A stretch of 38,116 nt of DNA from NCBI RefSeq assembly GCF_001010415.1, contig NZ_JPLE01000055.1, positions 1-38,116 of the forward strand. The letters run 5' to 3'. Below are positions 20,367 to 29,059 of the stretch, piece after piece. The position numbers and the translations under genes are program-made. Under the pieces are notes generated by a model, which saw only the letters and a program-made list of their open reading frames with translations, did not search any database and had not been told where the DNA came from. The DNA is from Xanthomonas pisi DSM 18956 (GTDB lineage Bacteria; Pseudomonadota; Gammaproteobacteria; Xanthomonadales; Xanthomonadaceae). Within the stretch, counting starts at the first letter, position 1, and every line of letters starts with the position of its first letter.

Positions 20367-20391
20367 AATCGATTCAATGCATGAATCGATT
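20367..20391. promoter_or_regulatory. Perfect 10-bp inverted repeat, FruR/Cra-like, between glpR and glpD
   Basis: AATCGATTCA-N5-TGAATCGATT is exact. Each arm contains TGAATCGAT on one strand, close to the enteric Cra/FruR core TGAAWCGWTT. The two cores face outward, which differs from a single Cra site. It sits between the glpR stop and the GlpR operator, so it could be a second control input for glpD or a hairpin ending glpR. Neither role is shown. Confidence 0.45.
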
Positions 20392-20443
20392 CCCGGCGTC
20401 CAGGCGACGTCCAGGGGGCGCAAACGTACTTAAACGAACAATT

Positions 20444-21253
20444 TCAGGTGCCGCCGTCGGCATCTGCCAGGTGGACCCGGGTGCCGGCCTCGGCCAGCAC
20501 CTTGGCCAGTTCCTGCGGCGGCGGCCGGTCGGTGAACCAGTCGTGCACCTGGGCGATCGCGCCCAGCCGCACCATGGCGTTGCGGCCGAACTTGCTGTGG
20601 TCGGCGGCCAGCACCACCTGGCGCGAGTGCTCGATGATGGCCTGGGCCACGCGCACTTCCTGGTAGTCGAAATCCAGCAAGGTGCCGTCCAGGTCGATGC
20701 CGGATATGCCGATCACCCCGAAGTCCACCTTGAACTGGCGGATCAGTTCCACCGTGGCCTCGCCGGTCACGCCCTGATCGCGTCCGCGCACCACCCCGCC
20801 GGCCACGATCACCTCGAAACTGGGGTTGGCGCTGAGCATCACCGCCACGTTGAGGTTGTTGGTGATCACGCGCAGGCCGCGATGCTGCAGCAACGCGCGC
20901 GCGACCTCTTCGTTGGTGGTACCGAGATTGATGAACAGCGAGGCATCGTCGGGAATGAAGCGCGCGACGTGCGTGGCGATGTGCTGTTTCTCGCGTGCCT
21001 GCAGCGCCTTGCGCGCGGTGTAGGCCAGGTTCTCCACGCTGGAAGGCATGCTGACGCCGCCGTGGTAGCGGCGCAGCACGCCGGCATCGCACAGCAAGGT
21101 CAGATCGCGCCGGATGGTTTGCGGGGTGACCTCAAAGCGCGTGGCCAAGCCTTCGACATCGGCAAAGCCCTGCTGCCGCACCAGCGCCACCAATTGCTCC
21201 TGGCGCGGGTTCAATGCCGGCGCCGGGACAGTCCTGTAGTGAGTTGACTCCAT
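20444..21253 (-). CDS. glpR: DeoR-family glycerol-3-phosphate regulon repressor
   Basis: A DeoR/GlpR-type repressor of 269 residues. The N-terminal helix-turn-helix is at about 18-70 (NPRQEQLVALVRQQGFADVEGLATRFEVTPQTIRRDL). The C-terminal sugar-phosphate-binding domain follows from about 85 (INLGTTNEEVA, ITNNLNVA, GVTGEATVELI, VVLAADHSKFGRNAM). It should repress glpD and glpFK until glycerol 3-phosphate binds. The ATG at 21253 is chosen over the one at 21271, but neither has a ribosome site. It lies directly upstream of glpD, 222 bp apart. CGAACA near 20433, inside or next to the glpR end, may be an extra half-site. Confidence 0.93.
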   Translation of the reverse strand: MESTHYRTVPAPALNPRQEQLVALVRQQGFADVEGLATRFEVTPQTIRRDLTLLCDAGVLRRYHGGVSMPSSVENLAYTARKALQAREKQHIATHVARFIPDDASLFINLGTTNEEVARALLQHRGLRVITNNLNVAVMLSANPSFEVIVAGGVVRGRDQGVTGEATVELIRQFKVDFGVIGISGIDLDGTLLDFDYQEVRVAQAIIEHSRQVVLAADHSKFGRNAMVRLGAIAQVHDWFTDRPPPQELAKVLAEAGTRVHLADADGGT

Positions 21254-21412
21254 GCGCAGATGATCGCGCATGCGCGTGAGGATGCAAGCACAGCGGTTTC
21301 CGGCGAGGGTCCGTCCAGCGTACGCGGTGAACTACGCCGCCGTAAGGCGCATGCTGCGCTCGGCAGCACCGCGCCAGCGCAACGGCCGGCGCGGTGCGCA
21401 TGACGGCAACGC

Positions 21413-22396
21413 TCAGCCCAGCTCGCCGCGGTAGCCGGTGTCGATGCTGATGCTGCCGCCCACCGCGCGCGACACGCAGGCGCACAGCTTGCGATTTTCG
21501 CGGCGTTGTTCGTCGCTGAAGAAGACATCGCGGTGATCGATGTCGGCTGCGCTGTCGAGCACCTCCACCGCGCACAAGCCGCACTCGCCACGACGGCATT
21601 CGGCGATCAATTCGACCCCGGCGTCTGCCAGCGCATCGAGCATCGATTCGTTTTCGGCCACCGGCACTTCCAGCCCGAGCGCAGGCAACTTGACCACGAA
21701 CGCCTGCGCCGGCACCCGCCCGCTATTGCCGAAGGTTTCGAAATGCAGCCGCGCGCGCGGACGCCCGGCGGCATGCCAGTGCTGGCGTACCGCTTCCAGC
21801 ATGCCCAGCGGCCCGCACACATACACCTCGGCATTGGGCGAAAGCCGCGCCAGTTCGGCAGCAAGATCGGGCGGGCCGTCGGTGTCGTCGCAATGCAGCT
21901 GCAGGCGCGTGCCGAGCAACGCTTCCAACTGGTCCACGTAGGCCATCGCGCTGCGCGAGCGCCCGACATACAGCAGGCGAAACGCCTGGTGCCGCTGCGC
22001 CAGCCGCTGCGCCATGCCCAGGATCGGCGTGATGCCGATACCGCCGGCGATCAACAGGATTTCCTCGCCACGTTCGTCCAGCGCAAAGTTGTTGCTCGGA
22101 GGCGACATTTCCACCACATCGCCCGGCTGCAGCGTCCACATATGCAACGAGCCGCCACGGCTGTCCGGCATCTGCCGTACCGCGATCTGGTAGTACCCGT
22201 CCGCACGCGGCTCGCCCACCAGCGAGTACGAACGCACATCGCTGCGCCCGTGCAACTGCAGCCGAAAATCCAGGTGGCTGCCCACCTCGAACGGGCGCGC
22301 CGCGGTGCCTGGGTCGAGCACGATTTCGCGCACGCCCGCGCAGGCGTCGGCGATGCTGACGACATGGGCACGATGCCATTGGGTGTCTTTACGCAT
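21413..22396 (-). CDS. vanB: Vanillate O-demethylase reductase subunit
   Basis: VanB passes electrons from NAD(P)H through FMN and a 2Fe-2S centre to the VanA oxygenase. The 327-residue protein has a flavin domain at about 1-105 (RSYSLVGEP), an NAD domain at about 108-220 (LLIAGGIGITPILGM, VYVCGPLGML) and a C-terminal plant-type ferredoxin. Its cluster cysteines are in AECRRGECGLC and KLCACVS. The ATG at 22396 follows GGAG and overlaps the 3' end of vanR by 8 bases, implying coupled translation. A longer in-frame start at 22486 would lie deep inside vanR and is not used. It is the last gene of vanA-vanR-vanB. Confidence 0.95.
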   Translation of the reverse strand: MRKDTQWHRAHVVSIADACAGVREIVLDPGTAARPFEVGSHLDFRLQLHGRSDVRSYSLVGEPRADGYYQIAVRQMPDSRGGSLHMWTLQPGDVVEMSPPSNNFALDERGEEILLIAGGIGITPILGMAQRLAQRHQAFRLLYVGRSRSAMAYVDQLEALLGTRLQLHCDDTDGPPDLAAELARLSPNAEVYVCGPLGMLEAVRQHWHAAGRPRARLHFETFGNSGRVPAQAFVVKLPALGLEVPVAENESMLDALADAGVELIAECRRGECGLCAVEVLDSAADIDHRDVFFSDEQRRENRKLCACVSRAVGGSISIDTGYRGELG

Positions 22397-23192
22397 GAGG
22401 AACTCCAGGCAGAAGGGCGTGCCGTGCAAGGCCGGCGGTGGATGCATGGGCGCGGCCAAGCAGGGCGCCGCCGCGCACCTGGGCAATGGCCGCGGGGGTC
22501 TGCAGGATGTGACGCAGATTGCGGTGGGCCAGCCGGGCGTGTTCGCGCATCAGCGCTTCGGCGCGGCTGCCCTGGCGCTGTGCGATGGCGGCGATCACTT
22601 CGCGATGCTGGTCCTGCGCGACGGTCAGGATCACCTGCGCGTCGGCAGCACTGGTCTGGGCCATGACCAGACTGTTGGGCGAGGCGAACGGCAGCTGCAG
22701 CACGCGGGTGAGCTCGCGGCCGAGCACGTCGCTGCCAGCCATCGCTACCAGCAGCGCATGGAACAGCGCGTTGGCCTGGACATAGGCGGCAAAGTCGATG
22801 GCATCCCGCGGCGCGCCGACGATGGCATCGAGCGTTCCCAGCAACTGGTGCGCCTGAGCCAGTTGCGCGGCGGTCGCCCCGCGCTCGGCGGCCATGCGCG
22901 CGGCCAGGCCTTCGAGCGTGCCGCGCAGTTCGATGGCGTCGTGGACATCGTGCTCGCTGAAGGCCTGCACCGCGTAGCCGCCGCCCGGCAACGCGCTGGC
23001 CAGGCCTTCTTCGCACAGGCGCTGCAACGCGGCGCGTACCGGCGTGCGCGACATGCCCAGCCGCTGCACCACCGCCACTTCGGACAGTCGCGTACCGGCG
23101 GGCAGGGTGCCGTCGAGGATCAGCTCACGCAGCGAAAGCAGTGCGCGCGTAGTCTGCGCCGCGCTGCTGTGGAACGGTGTGGTCGGTGGCAT
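22389..23192 (-). CDS. vanR: GntR/FCD-family repressor of vanillate demethylase
   Basis: A 267-residue FadR-subfamily regulator. A winged helix-turn-helix occupies about residues 14-78 (LRELILDGTLPAGTRLSEVAVVQRLGMSRTPVRAALQRL). An FCD ligand domain occupies about 85-235 (IELRGTLEGLAARMAAERG, FHALLVAMAGSD, DQHREVIAAIAQR). AGGAG precedes the ATG. It lies between vanA (22-bp gap) and vanB (8-base overlap), so the repressor is made from the operon it is thought to control. TTGTATACAA and TGTATACA palindromes ahead of vanA are candidate binding sites. VanR proteins release DNA on binding vanillate. Confidence 0.9.
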   Translation of the reverse strand: MPPTTPFHSSAAQTTRALLSLRELILDGTLPAGTRLSEVAVVQRLGMSRTPVRAALQRLCEEGLASALPGGGYAVQAFSEHDVHDAIELRGTLEGLAARMAAERGATAAQLAQAHQLLGTLDAIVGAPRDAIDFAAYVQANALFHALLVAMAGSDVLGRELTRVLQLPFASPNSLVMAQTSAADAQVILTVAQDQHREVIAAIAQRQGSRAEALMREHARLAHRNLRHILQTPAAIAQVRGGALLGRAHASTAGLARHALLPGVPHA

Positions 23193-23214
23193 GGCGGTCT
23201 CCTGCGCGCTGCGC

Positions 23215-24291
23215 TCAGCCCACCATGCGCAGCGACAGATCCTGCACGCGCTGTTCCTGCGCGATCAGGCGGTCGATCACCCGCCGCGCCCACATGCCGC
23301 CGGCATCGACGTTGAGGTTGTAGAAGGTGTGATCCGGATGCGCGTCGATGGCGCGCTGCTGTGCCTCCAGTACCGCCTCGTCCTCGCCGAACACACCGGT
23401 GACCCCGGCGCGGGTGAGCGTGGTCAACGATTGATCGTGCAGCGCGTAGTTGCGCATGAATGCCCAGAAATAATGGCAGGTGGTGTCGGTCTCCGGCGTA
23501 ATCGTGTTGAGCACGTAGCCGTTGACGCCCTGGCTGCGATCGCCCTCCGGCGCGCCGGTGCCGGCGATGGCCACACCGACATCGATGGCGATGGTGCCAG
23601 GCGCTTCGAAACGGATGATCTGCCAGCGGTCGACCTTGCCGTGGTGATTCAGATGCCGTGCAATCTGGCTGGCCCAGAACGGCGGCGGGTCGATGTTGCG
23701 CATCCAGCGCGACACCACCACCGAGCGGTCGCCATGCACCACATCGAACGGCGCCTCGGCGATCTCGTCCTGGCCGATGCTCGAACCATGCACGAAGGTC
23801 TCGTGGGTCAGGTCCATCAGGTTGTCCAGCACCAGCCGGTAGTCGCACTTGGCGTAAATGGTGCGGCCATCGCCGGCCCAGGCCGGGTCGTGCGCCCAAT
23901 GCAGGTCGGGGATCAGCGCGGTATCGGCCTTGGCCGGGTCGCCCGGCCAGATCCACACGTAGCGGTGCTTCTCGGCCACCGGAAAACTGCGCACGCACGC
24001 CGAGGGATTGATGGTCTCCTGCGAGGGCATGTGCACACAGCGGCCCTGGGTGTTGTAGACCAGGCCGTGATAGCCGCACACCACATCGTCGCCGCGCAGC
24101 TTGCCCATCGACAGCGGCACCAGCCGGTGCCAGCAGGCGTCCTCCAGCGCGACCACCGCGCCGGCGGTGGTGCGGTAGACCACCACCTCGAGGTTGCAGA
24201 CCTTGCGCGGAGTCAGCGCGTGCTTGATTTCGTGGTCCCAGGCGACGGCATACCACGCATTGAGGGGAAACAGCGGCTTGGACTGGGACAT
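23215..24291 (-). CDS. vanA: Vanillate O-demethylase oxygenase subunit
   Basis: A Rieske non-heme iron oxygenase that demethylates vanillate to protocatechuate and formaldehyde with VanB. The 358-residue protein has the Rieske pairs CWH and CGYH at about residues 51-72 (CWHRLVPLSMGKLRGDDVVCGYHG). The iron site is DLTHETFVHGSS, with two His. Most homologues read CPHR in the first pair; the Pro to Trp change does not affect a ligand. AGGAG lies eight bases before the ATG at 24291; the frame continues to 24435 without similarity. It is divergent from pcaI, sharing a 255-bp control region. Formaldehyde released here needs detoxification by genes outside the window. Confidence 0.96.
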   Translation of the reverse strand: MSQSKPLFPLNAWYAVAWDHEIKHALTPRKVCNLEVVVYRTTAGAVVALEDACWHRLVPLSMGKLRGDDVVCGYHGLVYNTQGRCVHMPSQETINPSACVRSFPVAEKHRYVWIWPGDPAKADTALIPDLHWAHDPAWAGDGRTIYAKCDYRLVLDNLMDLTHETFVHGSSIGQDEIAEAPFDVVHGDRSVVVSRWMRNIDPPPFWASQIARHLNHHGKVDRWQIIRFEAPGTIAIDVGVAIAGTGAPEGDRSQGVNGYVLNTITPETDTTCHYFWAFMRNYALHDQSLTTLTRAGVTGVFGEDEAVLEAQQRAIDAHPDHTFYNLNVDAGGMWARRVIDRLIAQEQRVQDLSLRMVG

Positions 24292-24311
24292 GACCGTGAC
24301 TCCTGGGGTTC

Positions 24312-24321
24312 TTGTATACAA
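24312..24321. promoter_or_regulatory. Candidate VanR operator, proximal
   Basis: TTGTATACAA, a perfect 10-bp palindrome 20 bp before the vanA ATG. It has the form of FadR-subfamily (FCD) operators. Bound repressor would cover the start of the vanA transcript. The link to VanR is inferred from position. Confidence 0.55.
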
Positions 24322-24405
24322 CCTGGGGGACGCATCGACGCACTGCGCCGGCCTGCAACCAGTTGACGCGCATGCCAGCGCTGGCGTCTGCTTGCAGGCG
24401 AAGTT

Positions 24406-24415
24406 ATGTATACAC
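24406..24415. promoter_or_regulatory. Candidate VanR operator, distal
   Basis: ATGTATACAC contains the perfect palindrome TGTATACA, the same core as the site at 24312-24321, with centres 94 bp apart. Two sites on one face of a divergent promoter region would allow looping or separate control. Confidence 0.45.
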
Positions 24416-24453
24416 CGGAGACAATGTTGGAGCATGACTGTGCAGCGGAAACT

Positions 24454-24485
24454 GTGCGATTATCGAATTCAATCGCCGATAATCG
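24454..24485. promoter_or_regulatory. Candidate PcaR box pair ahead of pcaI
   Basis: The complement of 24454-24468 is ATTCGATAATCGCAC, which differs at one base from the Pseudomonas putida PcaR box as I remember it (GTTCGATAATCGCAC). A second core, CGATAATCG at 24477-24485, lies in the opposite orientation. Just downstream, TTGACC (24488-24493) and TACCGT (24512-24517) with an 18-base spacer could be the pcaI promoter. The site therefore fits control by the IclR protein encoded at 32826-33686. Confidence 0.6.
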
Positions 24486-24546
24486 TATTGACCGGGCTGT
24501 TCGGCCGGCCCTACCGTGGCTGCACATTCGCAGCGGTGTCTTGCTC

Positions 24547-25410
24547 ATGGCCGAAATCGTCGCTCTGTCAGACGCGGTGTCCCACCTGATTGCCGACGGC
24601 GATTGCGTGGCGATGGAAGGCTTCACCCATCTGATCCCGCATGCGGCCGGCCATGAGGTGATCCGCCAGCGCAAACGCGATCTGCGCCTGGTACGCATGA
24701 CCCCGGACCTGATCTACGACCAGCTGATCGGCGCCGGTTGCGCATCGGCGTTGCGGTTTTCGTGGGGCGGCAATCCGGGGGTCGGCTCGCTGCACCGGCT
24801 GCGCGACGCGGTCGAACACGCCTGGCCGCAGCCGCTGCAGATCCGCGAACACAGCCACGCCGACATGGCCAACGCCTATGTCGCCGGCGCCTCCGGGCTG
24901 CCGTTTGCGGTGTTGCGCGGCTATGTCGGCTCGGACCTGCCGCGCGTCAACGACAGCATCAAGTTCCTGCAGTGCCCCTACACCGACCAGACGCTGGCCA
25001 CCACGCCGGCGGTCAACCCCGATGTCACCGTGATCCACGCGCAGCAGGCCGATCGACGCGGCAACGTGTTGCTGTGGGGCATTCTTGGCGTGCAGAAGGA
25101 GGCGGCACTGGCCGCGCGCAAGGTGATCGTGACGGTGGAAGAGATCGTCGACACGCTGGATGCGCCGCCCAATGCCTGCATCCTGCCGCGCTGGGTGGTC
25201 GACGCGGTGTGCCATGTTCCTGGCGGTGCGGCGCCGTCGTACGCGCATGGCTACTACGCCCGCGACAACCGCTTTTATCTGGGCTGGGACGCGATTGCGC
25301 GCGACCGCGCGCGGTTCCAGGCGTGGATCCAGACGCATATTCTCGACACCGACGACTTCGCCGCATTCGTGCGCGTGTACGCGCAATCGCAGCAGCAGGT
25401 GGCGGCATGA
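24547..25410 (+). CDS. pcaI: 3-Oxoadipate CoA-transferase subunit A
   Basis: With PcaJ it moves CoA from succinyl-CoA to 3-oxoadipate, the penultimate step of the protocatechuate branch. The 287-residue protein is of the longer alpha-subunit type and carries VAMEGFTHLIPHAAGHEVIRQ and LRFSWGGNPGVGSL near the N-terminus. The ATG at 24547 was chosen because the first family-like residues follow it; there is no strong ribosome site. Its stop overlaps the pcaJ start as ATGA. First gene of the pca operon, divergent from vanA, downstream of the candidate PcaR boxes. Confidence 0.93.
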   Translation: MAEIVALSDAVSHLIADGDCVAMEGFTHLIPHAAGHEVIRQRKRDLRLVRMTPDLIYDQLIGAGCASALRFSWGGNPGVGSLHRLRDAVEHAWPQPLQIREHSHADMANAYVAGASGLPFAVLRGYVGSDLPRVNDSIKFLQCPYTDQTLATTPAVNPDVTVIHAQQADRRGNVLLWGILGVQKEAALAARKVIVTVEEIVDTLDAPPNACILPRWVVDAVCHVPGGAAPSYAHGYYARDNRFYLGWDAIARDRARFQAWIQTHILDTDDFAAFVRVYAQSQQQVAA

Positions 25411-26195
25411 GCGCCTACAGCACCAACGAAATGATGACCGTGGCTGCCGCGCGCCGTCTGCCCGATGACGCGGTGTGTTTTGTCGGCATCGGCCTGCCGT
25501 CCACCGCAGCCAACCTGGCCCGGCTCACGCATGCGCCGGATGTCACCCTGATCTACGAGTCCGGCCCGATCGGCGCACGCCCGGACGTGCTGCCGTTATC
25601 GATCGGCGACGGCGAGCTGGCCGACACCGCCGACACCGTGGTCTCCACGCCGGAGATCTTTCGTTACTGGCTGCAGGGCGGGCGGGTGGATGTGGGCTTC
25701 CTGGGGGCGGCGCAGATCGATCGCCACGCCAACCTCAACACCACCGTGATCGGCGATTACGCAGCGCCGAAGACGCGGTTGCCCGGCGCCGGTGGCGCGC
25801 CGGAAATCGCGGCAAGCGCCAAGCAGGTGTTCATCATCATGCGGCAGTCCAGACGCAGCTTCGTGCCGGTGCTGGACTTCATCACCACGGTCGGGCATCT
25901 GGACGGTGGCGATGCGCGTGCCCGCGCCGGCCTGCCCGGCGCAGGACCCACCGTGGTGGTCACCGACCTGTGCGTGATGGAGCCCGACGCGCTCACCCGC
26001 GAACTCACCGTCACCTCGCTGCACCCGGGTATCAGTCGCGAACAGGTGAGCGCGGCGACCGGCTGGCCGATCCGCTTTGCCGAAGAGCTTGCGCAGACCG
26101 TACCGCCCAGCACGACGGAATTGCAGGCATTGCGCGCGCTGCAGGCGCGCACCGACGCCGCGCATGGCACCCGATCGGCGGGGGCGGAGGCATGA
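25407..26195 (+). CDS. pcaJ: 3-Oxoadipate CoA-transferase subunit B
   Basis: The beta subunit carries the catalytic Glu in [13 protein letters not shown] at about residue 50, where the CoA thioester intermediate forms. The 262-residue protein also shows [37 protein letters not shown] and DLCVMEP, as expected. The start overlaps the pcaI stop by 4 bases (ATGA), and its own stop overlaps pcaF in the same way. Tight coupling of I, J and F fits a functional unit. Confidence 0.94.
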   Translation: MSAYSTNEMMTVAAARRLPDDAVCFVGIGLPSTAANLARLTHAPDVTLIYESGPIGARPDVLPLSIGDGELADTADTVVSTPEIFRYWLQGGRVDVGFLGAAQIDRHANLNTTVIGDYAAPKTRLPGAGGAPEIAASAKQVFIIMRQSRRSFVPVLDFITTVGHLDGGDARARAGLPGAGPTVVVTDLCVMEPDALTRELTVTSLHPGISREQVSAATGWPIRFAEELAQTVPPSTTELQALRALQARTDAAHGTRSAGAEA

Positions 26196-27400
26196 GCGAG
26201 GTGTATCTGATCGACGGCATCCGCACACCCATCGGCCGCTACGGCGGCGCGTTGTCCAGCGTGCGTGCCGACGACCTGGGCGCAGTGCCGATCGCTGCGT
26301 TGCTGGCCCGTCATCCGCAGCTGGACCCGGCCGCCATCGACGACGTGTATCTGGGCTGCGCCAACCAGGCGGGCGAAGACAACCGCAATGTCGCGCGCAT
26401 GAGCCTGTTGCTGGCGGGGCTGCCGAGTTCGGTGCCGGGCAGCACCCTCAACCGTCTGTGCGGGTCGGGGTTGGACGCGATCGGCACGGTGGCACGCGGC
26501 ATCCGCGCCGGCGAGTTGGGGTTGGCGCTTGCCGGCGGTGTCGAATCGATGTCGCGCGCGCCGTGGGTGATGGGCAAGGCCGAAAGCGCCTTCGCCCGCA
26601 CCCAGCAGCTGGAAGACACCACCATGGGCTGGCGCTTCATCAACCCGCGCCTGCAGGCCGCCTATGGCACCGAGTTGATGGGCGAAACCGCCGAAAACGT
26701 CGCGCAGCGCCACGCCATCGCGCGCGAGGATCAGGACGCCTTCGCACTGCGCAGCCAGCAACGCCTCGCCGCCGCCCAGGCCGCCGGCTTCTTCGATGCG
26801 GAAATCACCTCGGTGCCGGTGGCCGCACGCAAGGGCGGCGATGCCGTCACCGTCGAATATGACGAGGCCCCGCGCCCGAACACCACCGCCGAGATGCTGG
26901 CCAAACTCAAGCCGGTGTTCCGCCAGCCCGGCAGCGTGACCGCCGGCAATGCGTCCGGCATCAACGACGGTGCTGCCGCGTTGTTGCTGGCGTCCGCGCA
27001 GGCCGTGCAGACGCATCGGCTGACCCCGCGCGCACGGGTACTGGGGTTCGCGTCGGCCGGTGTCGAGCCGGCCTACATGGGCATGGGCCCGGTGCCGGCC
27101 ACGCAGCGTCTATTGGCGCGTCTGAACCTGCACATCGAACAGTTCGATGCGATCGAACTCAACGAAGCCTTCGCCGCGCAGGTGCTGGCATGCCTGCGCG
27201 CGTTCGGCTTGCCCGACGATGCCGCGCACGTCAACGCCAACGGCGGCGCCATCGCGCTGGGCCATCCGCTGGGCATGAGCGGCGCGCGTCTGGCGCTTAC
27301 CTTGTTGCGGCAACTGGAAGCCAACAACGGCCGGCTCGGGCTGGCCAGCATGTGCGTCGGGGTGGGGCAGGGCGTGGCCTTGGCGATCGAGCGGCTGTGA
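26192..27400 (+). CDS. pcaF: 3-Oxoadipyl-CoA thiolase
   Basis: PcaF cleaves 3-oxoadipyl-CoA to succinyl-CoA and acetyl-CoA, the last step of the pathway. The 402-residue thiolase has the nucleophilic Cys in [12 protein letters not shown] (about 90), NEAFAAQ (about 320), His in [16 protein letters not shown] (about 355) and the second Cys in SMCVGVGQG (about 388). GGAGG lies immediately upstream, and the ATG overlaps the pcaJ stop. An 83-bp gap separates it from pcaH. Confidence 0.96.
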   Translation: MSEVYLIDGIRTPIGRYGGALSSVRADDLGAVPIAALLARHPQLDPAAIDDVYLGCANQAGEDNRNVARMSLLLAGLPSSVPGSTLNRLCGSGLDAIGTVARGIRAGELGLALAGGVESMSRAPWVMGKAESAFARTQQLEDTTMGWRFINPRLQAAYGTELMGETAENVAQRHAIAREDQDAFALRSQQRLAAAQAAGFFDAEITSVPVAARKGGDAVTVEYDEAPRPNTTAEMLAKLKPVFRQPGSVTAGNASGINDGAAALLLASAQAVQTHRLTPRARVLGFASAGVEPAYMGMGPVPATQRLLARLNLHIEQFDAIELNEAFAAQVLACLRAFGLPDDAAHVNANGGAIALGHPLGMSGARLALTLLRQLEANNGRLGLASMCVGVGQGVALAIERL

Positions 27401-27483
27401 GCCTGCCCGCTGCAACCACTGCGCCGCTACCGCACACCTACATTGCTTGAACGTGCCGCAAAGCGGCGCAGGGAGATCTCACG

Positions 27484-28215
27484 ATGCGCGATGCCCCCGT
27501 TGACCCGTCACTTGCAGACCCGCTGCTCGGCTACCGCCGTCCCCGGCCCGGCACGCAGCCGGCCTATCTGCATCCGGCGTACGCCTCCACCACCTTGCGC
27601 GGCCCCACGCGCGCGCCGATCGACATCCCGGTCACGCTGTCGGAAGTCACCGGCCCGCGCCTGGATCGGCTCACCCTGGGCGAGCATGCAGCCGATCTCA
27701 CCGCAGGGTTCAGTGGCGAGCCACTGGGCGAGCGCATCATCGTCTCCGGCCGCGTGCTCGACGAAAACGGCAGGCCCGTGCGCAACAGCGTGGTGGAAGT
27801 GTGGCAATGCAATGCCGCCGGCCGTTACCAGCACGCCGGCGATCGTCACGACGCACCGCTGGACCCCAACTTCCGCGGCACCGGCCAGGTGCTCACCGAT
27901 GCGCAGGGCCGCTACGTCTTCAAGACCATCAAGCCGGGTGCGTATCCATGGCGCAATCACTACAACGCCTGGCGGCCGGCGCACATCCATTTTTCGTTGC
28001 ATGGCGATGGCATCGGGCAGCGGTTGATCACCCAGATGTATTTCCCCGGCGACCCGCTGCTGGCGCACGACCCGATCTACAACTGCGTCGACGATGCGCT
28101 GGCGCGCGAGCGCATGGTGTCCAGCTTCGACTGGGAAAATGCCATCAGCGAATATGCGCTGGCCTATCGCTTCGACATCGTGCTGCGTGGTCGCAAGCAA
28201 ACGGTCTGGGAGTGA
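27484..28215 (+). CDS. pcaH: Protocatechuate 3,4-dioxygenase beta subunit
   Basis: The iron-bearing subunit of the intradiol dioxygenase that opens protocatechuate to 3-carboxy-cis,cis-muconate. The 243-residue protein has the expected Fe(III) ligands: Tyr in GRYQHAGD (about 116), Tyr in GAYPWRNHYNAW and the two His of RPAHIHFSL (about 165-167). GGGAG precedes the ATG. It is followed after four bases by pcaG, the partner subunit. Confidence 0.97.
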   Translation: MRDAPVDPSLADPLLGYRRPRPGTQPAYLHPAYASTTLRGPTRAPIDIPVTLSEVTGPRLDRLTLGEHAADLTAGFSGEPLGERIIVSGRVLDENGRPVRNSVVEVWQCNAAGRYQHAGDRHDAPLDPNFRGTGQVLTDAQGRYVFKTIKPGAYPWRNHYNAWRPAHIHFSLHGDGIGQRLITQMYFPGDPLLAHDPIYNCVDDALARERMVSSFDWENAISEYALAYRFDIVLRGRKQTVWE

Positions 28216-28219
28216 ATCG

Positions 28220-28783
28220 ATGAGCCTGCACGCAACCCCTTCGCAAACCGTCGGCCCGTATTACCGGCTCGGGCTGGAACCGCTGTATCGCGACCGCCTC
28301 GCACCGGCGCAGGCCGTCGGCACGCACGTGCAGATCAGCGGTTGCGTCTTCGATGGTGCCGGTGTGCCGGTGGCCGACGCGGTGCTGGAGCTGTGGCAAG
28401 CCGATGCCGCCGGCATCTACGCGCATGCTGCCGATGCCCGCCACCAGGCGCACGACGCCAGCTTCGATGGCTGGGGCAGGGTACCCACCGATGCGCAGGG
28501 GCGCTTTTGCTTCAGCACGGTCAAGCCGGGTGCCGTTGCCGGGCCGCAGGGCAGTCCGCAGGCAGCGCACCTGAGCGTATTGGTGTTCATGCGCGGGCTG
28601 TTGCGCGGCGCATCGACGCGGCTGTACTTCGCCGATGACCCGCAACTGGACAGCGACCCGATCCTGGCGCTGGTGCCGGCCGAGCGCCGCATCACCCTGC
28701 TGGCCCAGCCGGCGGGCAATGGCGCCTATACCTGGGAGATCCACATGCAGGGCGAGATGGAGACCGTGTTCTTCCGGTATTGA
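28220..28783 (+). CDS. pcaG: Protocatechuate 3,4-dioxygenase alpha subunit
   Basis: The 187-residue alpha subunit shares the intradiol dioxygenase fold with PcaH but lacks the iron ligands. SQTVGPYYRLGL is the substrate-pocket N-terminus; DAVLELWQADAAGIY and AAHLSVLVFMRGLL align with the beta subunit without the Tyr and His set. GGAG lies before the ATG. After it the operon has a gap of about 275 bp before pcaB in which I see no gene. Confidence 0.95.
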   Translation: MSLHATPSQTVGPYYRLGLEPLYRDRLAPAQAVGTHVQISGCVFDGAGVPVADAVLELWQADAAGIYAHAADARHQAHDASFDGWGRVPTDAQGRFCFSTVKPGAVAGPQGSPQAAHLSVLVFMRGLLRGASTRLYFADDPQLDSDPILALVPAERRITLLAQPAGNGAYTWEIHMQGEMETVFFRY

Positions 28784-29059
28784 TGTGCACATCGGCCGCA
28801 GCGCTGAACGCCGCCGCCGGTCTCTGCAGGCGCGCAGAGTCCGACAGGCAGCTGGTCCTGCCGGTACGCTGCGTATGGCACGCGATGACAGGCTGCGAGC
28901 GCGCACCGCGATGCCGAAGGCGCGGAGCAACCCGGTGTGCACGCTGTCACCTTCGCCAGCCATCGCCCCGTCATGCCGCGCCGCGCGTATTGCCCTAACG
29001 TCTAGTTGGCACCCCCGTGCTTCGGTGCCATGCTGCCGATACGCCAAGAGATGCGATGC

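Noticed and set aside
18578..21247. An 889-residue plus-strand frame over glpD and glpR
   Set aside because: Antisense shadow in high-GC sequence; both underlying genes have intact signature motifs.
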